NCBI RefSeq assembly: GCF_037024155.1
Contig: NZ_JAYKTS010000002.1
Location: 206,373 to 263,761, forward strand
DNA from: Bacillus sp. 2205SS5-2
GTDB taxonomy: Bacteria > Bacillota > Bacilli > Bacillales > Bacillaceae_K
DNA length: 57,389 bases
Direction: 5' to 3'
In this document: positions 36,741 to 44,917 of the stretch, in pieces
Layout: every line of letters starts with the position of its first letter
Numbering within the stretch: the first letter of the stretch is position 1
Made by a program: the position numbers and the translations under genes
Notes under the pieces: generated by a model
Seen by the model: the letters and a program-made list of their open reading frames with translations, nothing else
The model's database searches: none
What the model was told of the DNA's origin: nothing

Positions 36741-37556
36741 ATGAAAATTACGGTAGCTGATAGAACGGAAGAAAAAGCAATCAATAAAACACATGTGGAT
36801 AAAAAACCAGTATATGAAACGAAACAGTTAAACTTATGGTATGGAAGCAATCATGCTTTAAAAAATATTGATCTAGATATTATGGAAAATGAAGTGACTG
36901 CCATCATTGGACCTTCGGGCTGCGGGAAGTCAACTTATGTGAAAACATTGAACCGTATGATAGAATTGGTCCCAATTGTCAAAACGTCAGGAGAGATTTT
37001 ATATCGAGGTCGTAATATCTTTGATCAAGATTATCGAGTTGAACAACTTCGGACAAAAGTAGGGATGGTTTTCCAAAAACCGAACCCTTTCCCAAAATCA
37101 ATCTATGAAAATATTGTATATGGTCCGAAAATTCACGGCATAAAAAACAAAAAAGTACTCGATGAAATCGTGGAGAAAAGTTTACGTGGTGCAGCAATTT
37201 GGGATGAAGTGAAAGATCGCTTGAATGAAAATGCGTACGGACTGTCAGGTGGTCAACAGCAACGTATTTGCATCGCACGTGCGCTTGCGATCGAACCAGA
37301 TGTAATCTTAATGGATGAACCTACCTCAGCTTTAGACCCGATTTCTACATTAAAGGTAGAAGAGCTCGTACAAGAATTGAAAAAAGACTATAGCATTATT
37401 ATTGTGACGCATAATATGCAACAAGCAGCTCGAATATCAGATAAAACAGCATTCTTTTTGAACGGTGAAGTCATCGAATTTGATGAAACGAACAAGATTT
37501 TCTCTAATCCGACTGATAAAAGAACGGAAGACTATATTTCTGGCCGATTTGGATAA
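36741..37556 (+). CDS. pstB: Phosphate ABC transporter ATPase PstB
   Basis: Powers phosphate import. The 271-residue protein has Walker [10 protein letters not shown] (about 59), a Q-loop in [19 protein letters not shown], signature LSGGQQQR and Walker [13 protein letters not shown], with the switch His in IIVTHN. Only one pstB is present, whereas B. subtilis has two. A basic N-terminal extension of about 25 residues precedes the core. AAGGGGGA is the ribosome site. Confidence 0.97.
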   Translation: MKITVADRTEEKAINKTHVDKKPVYETKQLNLWYGSNHALKNIDLDIMENEVTAIIGPSGCGKSTYVKTLNRMIELVPIVKTSGEILYRGRNIFDQDYRVEQLRTKVGMVFQKPNPFPKSIYENIVYGPKIHGIKNKKVLDEIVEKSLRGAAIWDEVKDRLNENAYGLSGGQQQRICIARALAIEPDVILMDEPTSALDPISTLKVEELVQELKKDYSIIIVTHNMQQAARISDKTAFFLNGEVIEFDETNKIFSNPTDKRTEDYISGRFG

Positions 37557-37764
37557 ACGGTCCTAAGAGTCTAGCTTGAATCAAAGAGAATGATTTGTGG
37601 GTTTGATGAAGGATTGTTTGTGCGTATAGTCGTTATAAGTAGGTGCTGAAAGTATTGGATTTATTTGCAAGAAATTAATTTGTTCATTAAAAAAATCATA
37701 GTATTGGTAAGTAAATGTAAACGACGTTTCAATTTCGTCATTCAATTGGTATGGAGGTCACATA

Positions 37765-38424
37765 ATGGCAATCAGAGAGATGTTTGAATCCCATCTTGAA
37801 GAGTTGAAATCAAAGTTAACGGAATTAGGTAACTTTTGCTTAGGAGCTCTTGATGAATCAATTAAAGCACTAGAAGAACAAAATGTGGAACGAGCACTAG
37901 AGATAATGGAAGAAGACAGAAAAGCAAATGTGTTAGAAGAAGAAATTAATGACTTGGCGATTTTGCTGATTGCAAAGCAACAGCCTGTTGCAACGGATTT
38001 AAGAAGGATTATTACAGCAATTAAAATTGCCTCTGATTTAGAAAGGATAGGAGACTTTGCCGTTAACATTTCCAAATCGACGATTAGAATCGGTAAACAA
38101 GATGGACTTCCTTGTATGGATAAAATCAAATTAATGCACAAAAAAACTTCAGAAATGGTTCTGCTCGTTTTACAAGCTTATACAGAGGAAGATGTGGTCA
38201 AAGCGAAGAAAATTGCGGATCTTGATGATGAAATCGATGACTTATATGGTGAAACAATTCGTGAGTTATTAGCCTTAAATGTATCGGACCCTGGCAAAAC
38301 ACCACATATTATTCAACTCTCTTTTATTAGTCGCTACTTAGAGCGATCAGCCGATCACGTAACGAATATTGCGGAGCATGTTTTTTATTTAGTGAAAGGG
38401 CACCGATATGATTTAAATGATTAG
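37765..38424 (+). CDS. phoU: Phosphate-signalling protein PhoU
   Basis: Negative modulator of Pst activity and PhoR signalling. The 219-residue, all-helical protein has the two PhoU repeats with metal-binding ERIGD (ASDLERIGDFAVNISK) and the second SRYLERSADHVTNIAEHVFYL. GGAGGTCACATA precedes ATG 37765. The 208-bp gap after pstB contains GACG/CGTC at about 37731-37747 but no clear terminator. The last base of its TAG stop codon is the first base of the element A copy that follows. Confidence 0.94.
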   Translation: MAIREMFESHLEELKSKLTELGNFCLGALDESIKALEEQNVERALEIMEEDRKANVLEEEINDLAILLIAKQQPVATDLRRIITAIKIASDLERIGDFAVNISKSTIRIGKQDGLPCMDKIKLMHKKTSEMVLLVLQAYTEEDVVKAKKIADLDDEIDDLYGETIRELLALNVSDPGKTPHIIQLSFISRYLERSADHVTNIAEHVFYLVKGHRYDLND

Positions 38425-38818
38425 GCTGTATTCGCAAAGTTTGTGGCATTTCGAACCAGTCTATAAATGGTGATATCGCTTTGTTTCGGGCATCATTTAC
38501 GAAAAGCGGAAGTGGCTGCCAAGGGACGGCAGGCATCTGGCAGAACACGTAGTGAATCCTGATTCACGCAGTGGGCTGACAAATGCCCGAGTCCCTAGCC
38601 ACAGCAGCTAGATCAAGAAAAGCGGAAGTGGCTGCCCTGCGGCGTCAGGCAAATGAAGAACTCGGAGGAGATGCCTGCATCGCTGGAGGGTTATTCATTT
38701 GACCCCGAGCCGCAAGCCACAGCAGCTAGATCCGTCTATTTTTGATGGGAATCAACAGTGAAATGGGCGATTTAATTAAAAATCAGATGAAATAGCCAGA
38801 ATGTATACCAAAAGAGCC
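38424..38818 (+). mobile_element. Element A copy split by element B
   Basis: The left part of A (38424-38498, to GGGCATCATTT) and the right part (38733-38818, from CGTCTATTTTTG) rejoin to a complete consensus with nothing lost. A's first G is the last base of the phoU stop. No intact 8-bp duplication is seen (AATGATTA versus TATAACAA). Confidence 0.87.
38499..38732 (+). repeat. Element B, two tandem units inside element A
   Basis: 234 bp made of two units, each starting GAAAAGCGGAAGTGGCTGCC and ending AGCCACAGCAGCTAGATC. It is the inverse orientation of the copy at 1-205. The two units have diverged internally. Confidence 0.88.
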
Positions 38819-38820
38819 TA

Positions 38821-38862
38821 TAACAAAAACGAACTAAGCCTAGGCTTAGTTCGTTTTTGTTA
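38821..38862. terminator. Perfect 42-bp palindrome
   Basis: The whole 42 bp is its own reverse complement, with AAAAACGAAC and GTTCGTTTTT arms. It spans the stop codon of the minus-strand gene ending at 38846 and can terminate transcription from either side. Confidence 0.85.
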
Positions 38863-39355
38863 TGATTTTTGCAAGAGTTAAATAGTCCATGTCACTAGAT
38901 ACCTCATATTCTCCAATTTGAATCTCTTCAGCATGTTTGTTTTCATTTAAAAATGTTCTAAAGTCATCTTCATCTTGAACGATTTTTTGTTGAGCTAAAG
39001 TTTCAGCAATTTCAAAAGAAGTCATTCCAGATTTAATACTAAGCGTAAATGTAGTTGTTTCTTTCTCATCAGTATTTTTTTCTTCCTTAGATACTTCAGG
39101 CTTTTCAGTATTTTCTTCCTTAGCTGTCTCAGGTTTTTCTGTTTTTTGTTCCTGCGATTGAGCTAGTTTTTCTTCCAAATGAGCAAATTTTTCATTCATT
39201 GATGTATACTCATCTTCCGTAAGCACGATATACCCTTGTTTTTTTAGATCTTGTATTTCCAGTTTTGTTTCTTTTGATCCTAGCTGTAAACCTAATAATA
39301 GGACAGCAGCGATGAAAAGTCCCATTGAGAAGGCTCTTGTCGTTCTTTTATCCAT
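38846..39355 (-). CDS. Membrane-anchored MltG N-domain-like protein (YqzC-like)
   Basis: The 169-residue protein has a signal-anchor (AFSMGLFIAAVLLLGLQLG), a coiled-coil segment (about 40-68) and a Lys/Glu/Thr-rich linker with near-repeats (EKPETAKEENTEKPEVSKEEKN). The C-terminal domain (SIKSGMTSFEIAETLAQQKIVQDEDDFRTFLNEN...IQIGEYEVSSDMDYLTLAKIITK) resembles the LysM-like subdomain of MltG/YceG. The catalytic transglycosylase domain is absent. Position and size suggest B. subtilis YqzC (from memory). AAAGGGGAT precedes the start. The last codons lie in the palindromic terminator. Confidence 0.75.
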   Translation of the reverse strand: MDKRTTRAFSMGLFIAAVLLLGLQLGSKETKLEIQDLKKQGYIVLTEDEYTSMNEKFAHLEEKLAQSQEQKTEKPETAKEENTEKPEVSKEEKNTDEKETTTFTLSIKSGMTSFEIAETLAQQKIVQDEDDFRTFLNENKHAEEIQIGEYEVSSDMDYLTLAKIITKTN

Positions 39356-39366
39356 GATAATCCCCT

Positions 39367-39714
39367 TTATTTAGATGTTAGAATAACTTTTTGTACATTT
39401 TCGAAAGAAAGCGCCGATTGTTGTGCAATTTGTTCAATGGTTAATCCTTTATCGTGTAAGGCTAATACTTGATTTTTCACAACTTCATGCACATCATCTG
39501 TTCGTGAAAATTCACTCATGTCCTCTCTTGGTTCGACCATCAGTTCTTCTTCCATGATTTTTAATCTTCGCTTCATTTTATACTGCTCTTGAAGCATATT
39601 AATCGAGAGTTCTTCAACATCTCTCTCCATTTGTTTTAAATGATCTTTAAGAAAAAAAGACAGAAAAAACAACAGAATAGATCCAACAAACATGCTAATT
39701 ATCATTGTAGTCAT
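39367..39714 (-). CDS. Single-pass membrane protein with HTH-like tail (YqzD-like)
   Basis: The 115-residue protein has an N-terminal helix (MFVGSILLFFLSFFL), a long charged coiled-coil (about 25-75) and a C-terminal KGLTIEQIAQQSALSFENVQKVILTSK segment shaped like a small helix-turn-helix. This plan is seen in DUF6115/YlxL-type proteins. ATG 39714 follows AGAGGTGAT; the frame is open nine codons upstream without a site. It is transcribed with the downstream YqzC-like gene (11-bp gap). Function is unknown. Confidence 0.72.
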   Translation of the reverse strand: MTTMIISMFVGSILLFFLSFFLKDHLKQMERDVEELSINMLQEQYKMKRRLKIMEEELMVEPREDMSEFSRTDDVHEVVKNQVLALHDKGLTIEQIAQQSALSFENVQKVILTSK

Positions 39715-40013
39715 TTTTATCACCTCTACTATTTCGTTCATCTTATATTATAGAAGAATACAATTAAAAATACGAATCAAAAAGTGTGTTTTTGTCGGTA
39801 AGTCAGAAAAATTGAGTAGAAAATGAAATTATTGCTTCCAATGACCTGAAATTATCATTGATAGGACCAATTAGAAGAAATAAAGTCATAATCCGACAAA
39901 TTGCGTTTATTGTAGCTTAGGCGTATGGATGATACGATTAAAGTATAGTGTAGTTTCCATTTATATGATTCGGCGTTTAATGGCTGGACATTTACTAAAA
40001 GAGGTGCATAAGG

Positions 40014-40703
40014 ATGTTACAAGAAATTATCCAATTAAGAGAACAAGGTCTTTCCTTTCGAAAAATTGCCATAGAACTGGATACCACTGTAGGAAAGGTA
40101 CAATATCAATGGCTAAAGTATCAAAAATCCAAAACGGATGTCAAGGCTGTAAGCAATTCAACAAGTCTTGCTGTAAAAACAAGAAAAAGAATAGGCAAAG
40201 CCAAGGTCTCTCTTCCAGTAATTACGAAAAGCAATCCTAAATTAAACGCAATAATGAGTGTGCTTTTGACATCTCCTTCACGTGCATACTGCTATTGGAA
40301 TATCGATCCTCTCATTTTATCATCATACAAGCAAAACGGAAAACAATCACTTCAATATGTTTTGAAACTATACGATATTACTTCTATTTTATTTAGTGGT
40401 CAGAATGCTCATCAAACGTATACGATCTATTTAAGAGACAATCAATCAGAGTGGTTTATTTCAGGGTTGAAAGGTAATCGAACCTACTGTGCAGAATATG
40501 GTTTGCTCGAGGAAGGTTCTACCTTTTATCCGCTTATACGTTCCAATTCCGTACATACACCAAGAATGAACCATGAACAGAATACTCATTCACTCCAAGA
40601 TTTAAAAACTTTTGAACAAAGTGTTCAGACAGCGCCGAATTGGGTAGAGCATGTAAGTACGTATTCCTATTATGAACGCAAGGGTGTGAATGGCAATGAT
40701 TAA
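40014..40703 (+). CDS. DUF4912 protein with N-terminal HTH-like segment
   Basis: The 229-residue protein begins with a helix-turn-helix-like stretch (LREQGLSFRKIAIELDTTVGKVQYQWLKYQ), then a basic linker, then a DUF4912-type domain (about 85-185: TSPSRAYCYWNIDPL...YVLKLYDITSILF...YTIYLRDNQSEWFISGLKGNRTYCAEYGLL). DUF4912 looks like a beta-sandwich carbohydrate-associated module, but its role is unknown. AGAGGTG precedes ATG 40014. It overlaps the next gene by 14 bases, so the products are made together. The 39742-40013 gap shows no further gene. Confidence 0.8.
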   Translation: MLQEIIQLREQGLSFRKIAIELDTTVGKVQYQWLKYQKSKTDVKAVSNSTSLAVKTRKRIGKAKVSLPVITKSNPKLNAIMSVLLTSPSRAYCYWNIDPLILSSYKQNGKQSLQYVLKLYDITSILFSGQNAHQTYTIYLRDNQSEWFISGLKGNRTYCAEYGLLEEGSTFYPLIRSNSVHTPRMNHEQNTHSLQDLKTFEQSVQTAPNWVEHVSTYSYYERKGVNGND

Positions 40704-43002
40704 GCTAATTCTTCAACCGAAAGTCAACTACTATAGCACCCATTTAATGAAGGATGTAGAAAAAGAAGAATATTTGGATTCAATTGTAAATGAGTACTTC
40801 CCGCTTATTCAATGGTTGGAAACGAACAAATCTCCAAGCAACATCACACTTGTTGCTAAACCACTTATGATGGAGTGGTTTTCGACAAATGAGTTCCAAT
40901 TGCAAATGGATCATTTCTTTAATGTGAACAGAGAAAAAAATCGAGACTATCAGGTTTATTTTCAACTTTGGCTCAAATGGAAAAAGCAGCTACTAAATGC
41001 AATTTCTACATTTTTTCAGGGTGACCTTCTACATCTGATTCCTGAACCAGTAAGTCACTTTCCATTAACTCATTTGCAAACACAAAATGGTTTAGAATGG
41101 CAACTTGAAGCCACGGCGACTCTGTTTGAAAAACAGTTTTCTTCAAAGCCAAACGGTATATGGTTACCTTATCAATCGTATATCCCAGGTCTTGATCAAT
41201 TTTTGCTTCGCTTTGGGTTTAAATACACATTCATTCCCAGCTTTGCTTTTGAGCTGGGAGAAAAGGATGAGCCGATGGATGCGCTAGCACGAAGTCCTAG
41301 AGGGTTAGTATTAATTCCAACTGAACCACTCATTCATCAGAATGTCGGCAAGTGTGAAACGAAGATAATTTCTTTGGAAAACACAAAACGTTGGCGATCA
41401 TTTGTAAAAGAAATGCAATTTTATCAAACAAAATTTGACCAGGACACCGAACAAGATTGGTTAAGCGAGTATACCACTTTGACCAGAATGAATTTTTGTT
41501 ATCAGGGAATGGAGACAGGGCTTGCCATTTTAGACGATGAACAAATACGTTCTGCTCGAATTGGGCAAGAACTTGAATTAGAAATTCAACACAGCTTTCA
41601 TGCGCTTCAAGACGAAGATATGAAAAACCACCTTATATTAGAGTGGGTCTATTATTTAACCTCCATCAGTGACAATAAGCAAGATCAAGCTTCATTACAA
41701 TCGTTACAGTTGCTAATGAAGAGTATCAATAAAGGAAAAACAGAATCTCATTTTCTCCAGCATCGCAAAGATCAACTTCTTTTTACATTACCGTTAGTAA
41801 CGAAAAAGACAACGGTCCCTCAGTCAAATGCGATTTCTGTTTTAATTCTTAGTTGGGAATTCCCACCTAATATTGTTGGGGGACTATCTAGACATGTATA
41901 TTCCTTGGCAAAAACACTTTCAAGAAGAGGAGTGAAAGTAGTAGTTTTAACTTCTCATTCAGCTGAAACGAAAGCCTATGAAGAAATGGATGGAATTGAT
42001 GTTTATCGCACAGGTCCTTTGCATCCACTAGAAGGTAATTTTATCAACTGGGTAAAAGATTTGAACGTATCTATGCTTCGAAAAGTGGATGATATTATTA
42101 ATAGGCATTCGATTAATATTGTTCATGCACATGACTGGCTAGTCGGTCATGCGGCCCTTACAATGAAACGTTTTTACCAAATTCCATTGATCACAACCAT
42201 TCATGCGACTGAGCACGGAAGAAACGCTGGCATTTATACGGAAATGCAACAATATATTCATAATGAAGAAAGTGAGCTCATTCAAAACTCGAATCAAGTC
42301 ATTGTATGCAGTGATTATATGAAGGACGAAGTGGAACAATTATTCCTCCTTGGCAAAACAACAATAAGTATTATTCCAAATGGTATTCACTTAGGAGAAG
42401 TTGAAAAAACAAATGGAACTCGATTTGATTATTTAGAACAGAAACGTTTTGTCTTTTCCGTCGGACGTGTTGTTAGAGAAAAGGGATTTGAAACATTAAT
42501 TGATGTTGCAAGTTCACTTCAAGATGATCTAACAATTATTGTTGCAGGAAAGGGACCATTATTAGATACCTACCGAAATATAGTAGCAGAGCGAGGATTG
42601 AATGAAAAAATTCAATTTATTGGCTTTATCACAGATGAAGAACGTAACCAACTGTTGAATACATGTGAAATTGCCATCTTTCCGAGTTTATATGAACCAT
42701 TTGGCATTGTAGCGCTCGAGGCAATGGCAGCAAAAAAACCGGTCATTGCTTCAAAAATAGGCGGATTAAAAGGTATTATCCAACATGAGTTTTCCGGATT
42801 ACTATTCTCACCAGGTGTTGCAGAGGAATTGCTTCTGATGATAAATCAGCTTAACGCCTCTCCAATTTTGCAAGACAAAATCGGTCAACAAGGTTTTCAA
42901 GTAGCGAAGAAGCTATTCGGCTGGGAAAGGATTGCTGATCAAACAAAACAAGTATATGAAGAAGAGGCACTACACAATAAAATGGAAGGAGTTTTCTTAT
43001 GA
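40690..43002 (+). CDS. GH57-like domain fused to a GT4 glycosyltransferase
   Basis: The 770-residue protein. Residues about 1-370 align in pattern with the DUF1957/GH57 branching-enzyme fold (EEYLDSIVNEYFPLIQWLE...ITLVAKPLMMEWF; GIWLPYQSYIPGLDQFLLRFGFKYTFI). Residues about 382-765 are a GT4 (GT-B) transferase: LSWEFPPNIVGGLSRHVYSLAKTL, VHAHDWLVGHAALTMK, SVGRVVREKGFETLIDVA and the EX7E motif in YEPFGIVALEA, as in glycogen synthases. The GH57 part lacks the N-terminal HxHxP-like motif and has YQ where the nucleophile Glu is expected, so it is probably non-catalytic. It starts at ATG 40690 after AAGGG and overlaps the next gene by 4 bases. Likely role: synthesis of an unknown glucan or cell-surface glycan. 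Confidence 0.85.
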   Translation: MAMIKLILQPKVNYYSTHLMKDVEKEEYLDSIVNEYFPLIQWLETNKSPSNITLVAKPLMMEWFSTNEFQLQMDHFFNVNREKNRDYQVYFQLWLKWKKQLLNAISTFFQGDLLHLIPEPVSHFPLTHLQTQNGLEWQLEATATLFEKQFSSKPNGIWLPYQSYIPGLDQFLLRFGFKYTFIPSFAFELGEKDEPMDALARSPRGLVLIPTEPLIHQNVGKCETKIISLENTKRWRSFVKEMQFYQTKFDQDTEQDWLSEYTTLTRMNFCYQGMETGLAILDDEQIRSARIGQELELEIQHSFHALQDEDMKNHLILEWVYYLTSISDNKQDQASLQSLQLLMKSINKGKTESHFLQHRKDQLLFTLPLVTKKTTVPQSNAISVLILSWEFPPNIVGGLSRHVYSLAKTLSRRGVKVVVLTSHSAETKAYEEMDGIDVYRTGPLHPLEGNFINWVKDLNVSMLRKVDDIINRHSINIVHAHDWLVGHAALTMKRFYQIPLITTIHATEHGRNAGIYTEMQQYIHNEESELIQNSNQVIVCSDYMKDEVEQLFLLGKTTISIIPNGIHLGEVEKTNGTRFDYLEQKRFVFSVGRVVREKGFETLIDVASSLQDDLTIIVAGKGPLLDTYRNIVAERGLNEKIQFIGFITDEERNQLLNTCEIAIFPSLYEPFGIVALEAMAAKKPVIASKIGGLKGIIQHEFSGLLFSPGVAEELLLMINQLNASPILQDKIGQQGFQVAKKLFGWERIADQTKQVYEEEALHNKMEGVFL

Positions 43003-44009
43003 TCGGTATTATCTTGGCTGGCGGAGAAGGCAGAAGACTTCATCCTTATACTCACTCGTTACCAAAGCCATTAGTGCCTATAGACGGGAAGCCAGTCATG
43101 GAATATATTGTTGAGCAGTTAAAAGATGCCGGGATTCGGGAAATTTTCGTAACGACTTGTTATTTAGGTGATAAAATCAAAAATCATTTTCAAGATGGAT
43201 CGAAATGGGGAGTAACCCTCAAGTATTTAACGGAAACAGAGCCATTAGGGACTGCAGGTCATTTATTTTTAAAGCATGATTTGTTCCAAGATACCGTGAT
43301 GGTAGTTAGTGGAGACGCTTTTTCAACTATTTCTCTTAAAAATGCCATTGACTTTCATCATGAGAAGGGAGGAGTGATGACTATTGTCGCTAAGCAAGTT
43401 CACTCTCCTAAGCAATATGGTGTTTGTGAAGTAAGTTATGATGAGAGGGTAGTGTCTTTTATCGAGAAACCCGAGCATGTAGCAGAGTTGTCACCACAGA
43501 TAAATACTGGAATTTATATAATTGAACCAGAGATTTTCCGAAAGTATCCAACTAACGGGAAATTAGATTTTGCTAAAGATGTTTTTCCTATGCTGATTGA
43601 AAATAAGGAAGCTATTTATGCCTACCGAACACAGGAGTATTGGCGAGATATCGGAACAGTGTCACAGTACGAATTAGCTGTTAAAGAAGTGAAAGAAAAA
43701 AGGTATTCGCCCTTTCGTCCCTCTATGGCAATAGAGGAATCTCAAGGTAGATTTATTACGAGAATTGTAGCCATGTGCCCTGCTAACAAGAAAAAAGAAG
43801 TTTTTAATTCAATTATCTCTGAAACACCGATCGAGTCTTTAGAGTTCGAAAATGGAATCAAAGTAAACCATAGCAAAGAGTGTTGGACACATATAAAAGA
43901 ATATAGTTCCTCTTCTATTATTATTTATTCTCAAGCCAATCACCATCACTTAGCAAAAGAATTTGCCAAATACTATATGAAAAAAATCCAAATTTGGCAG
44001 AAGGTATAG
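42999..44009 (+). CDS. Sugar-1-phosphate nucleotidyltransferase with PGM-IV-like tail
   Basis: The 336-residue protein. Residues 1-235 form a complete nucleotidyltransferase (LAGGEGRRLHPYTHSLPKPLVPIDGKPVMEYI; EPLGTAGHLF; VVSGDAF; SFIEKP; INTGIYIIEPEIF; WRDIGT), which makes an NDP-sugar from NTP and sugar-1-phosphate. Residues about 252-330 resemble the last part of fused guanylyltransferase/phosphohexomutase proteins (VAMCPANKKKEVFNSI, FENGIKVNHSKECWTHI, IIIYSQANHHHLAKEFAKYY). The SGTEP phosphate loop is replaced by YSSSS. No left-handed beta-helix or mutase domains I-III are present. Probably supplies the activated sugar for the adjacent GT4. The start follows AAGGAG, inside the end of the upstream gene. 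Confidence 0.85.
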   Translation: MIGIILAGGEGRRLHPYTHSLPKPLVPIDGKPVMEYIVEQLKDAGIREIFVTTCYLGDKIKNHFQDGSKWGVTLKYLTETEPLGTAGHLFLKHDLFQDTVMVVSGDAFSTISLKNAIDFHHEKGGVMTIVAKQVHSPKQYGVCEVSYDERVVSFIEKPEHVAELSPQINTGIYIIEPEIFRKYPTNGKLDFAKDVFPMLIENKEAIYAYRTQEYWRDIGTVSQYELAVKEVKEKRYSPFRPSMAIEESQGRFITRIVAMCPANKKKEVFNSIISETPIESLEFENGIKVNHSKECWTHIKEYSSSSIIIYSQANHHHLAKEFAKYYMKKIQIWQKV

Positions 44010-44165
44010 AGAAATGAGCCAATATAGAACCAATGATTTTATGAGTCATTAAAAAATTTCCAGGTTAACGCAGAAGCAATTTGGGGTAACAACCATATAT
44101 TTGATCGTGTGAGATCATCCACTTCTTGCTGCTATCCTTGCGATTTTGAATTTCAACAATACACC

Positions 44166-44192
44166 GTATTTCTTCAGCCTGTGAAGAAATAC
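44166..44192 (+). terminator. Hairpin downstream of the glycan cluster
   Basis: GTATTTCTTC pairs with GAAGAAATAC across AGCCTGT, followed by ATATTTTATTT. A plausible terminator for the 40014-44009 operon. The rest of the 44010-44484 gap is AT-rich; I see no gene in it. Confidence 0.6.
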
Positions 44193-44204
44193 ATATTTTA
44201 TTTG

Positions 44205-44225
44205 GGCTGTTTTCGCATAAGTACC
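44205..44225 (+). mobile_element. Element A left-end fragment
   Basis: GGGCTGTTTTCGCATAAGTA matches the left inverted repeat only. No right end follows. Confidence 0.35.
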
Positions 44226-44484
44226 TAAAATATTGAAATAGAAAGACCTTGGATCATCTTTCCGTTCGTTGTTCTGAAAATAATCTATTTCCATTGTTCA
44301 TTTTTTCTTTCAAATTCAACCAATTCTACAGATTTTGGACTGATTTGGTGATTGTGAGGATATAAAAAAAGAAATGATAAAATTCAATAACACTTTAAAA
44401 ACACTAGCTTTTCCTTTTGAAAAATGATATTATATAAAAGTCGTATGAATAGATGAATGTCATGAAGTTTGGAGGGAAATAAAC

Positions 44485-44634
44485 ATGCGTGTAAACATTA
44501 CATTAGCTTGCACTGAATGCGGTGAGCGTAACTATATTTCTACAAAAAACAAGCGTAATAACCCAGATCGTCTTGAGCTAAAAAAATATTGCCCAAGAGA
44601 AAAACGTACAACAGCACACCGTGAAACAAAGTAA
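44485..44634 (+). CDS. rpmG: 50S ribosomal protein L33
   Basis: The 49-residue ribosomal protein reads [20 protein letters not shown]...[21 protein letters not shown]. It follows TTGGAGGG. The first zinc pair CTEC is intact, but the second is CPRE, so only three of four Cys remain and zinc binding may be weak. It was too short for the supplied frame list and was found by reading the sequence. It precedes fthC, as in B. subtilis. Confidence 0.96.
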   Translation: MRVNITLACTECGERNYISTKNKRNNPDRLELKKYCPREKRTTAHRETK

Positions 44635-44666
44635 GCAGTCGGAATTTTATTCCACTGCTTTTTTTT
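44635..44666 (+). terminator. Terminator after rpmG
   Basis: GCAGTcGGAAT pairs with ATTCCaCTGC, followed by eight Ts. Confidence 0.88.
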
Positions 44667-44668
44667 AT

Positions 44669-44830
44669 GGGCTCTTTTCATATACATTGTGGCTTTTTCA
44701 TCTAATTTTGGATTGAACCCTCCAATTCGCTGTAAAACTCCATCGAAAATAGCCGAATAGATGCCCCGAAACAAAGTTATATCAACGATTATAAACGGGT
44801 TCTAAAAGTGGGAATTTTGCGAAATCAGCT
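44669..44830 (-). mobile_element. Element A, main subfamily, moderately diverged
   Basis: GGCTCTTTTCATATACATTG at 44669 and GCGAAATCAGC to about 44829 form the two ends. The interior shows GCCCCGAAACAAAGTTATAT. No target duplication is recognisable. Confidence 0.83.
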
Positions 44831-44917
44831 TTCAAATTATAAATTTTTTTTGAAATAGAAGGAATTTTGTTTAGAATTGTGCAATTCTACATAGAAGCGA
44901 AGTGAAAGGAAGTGGGA

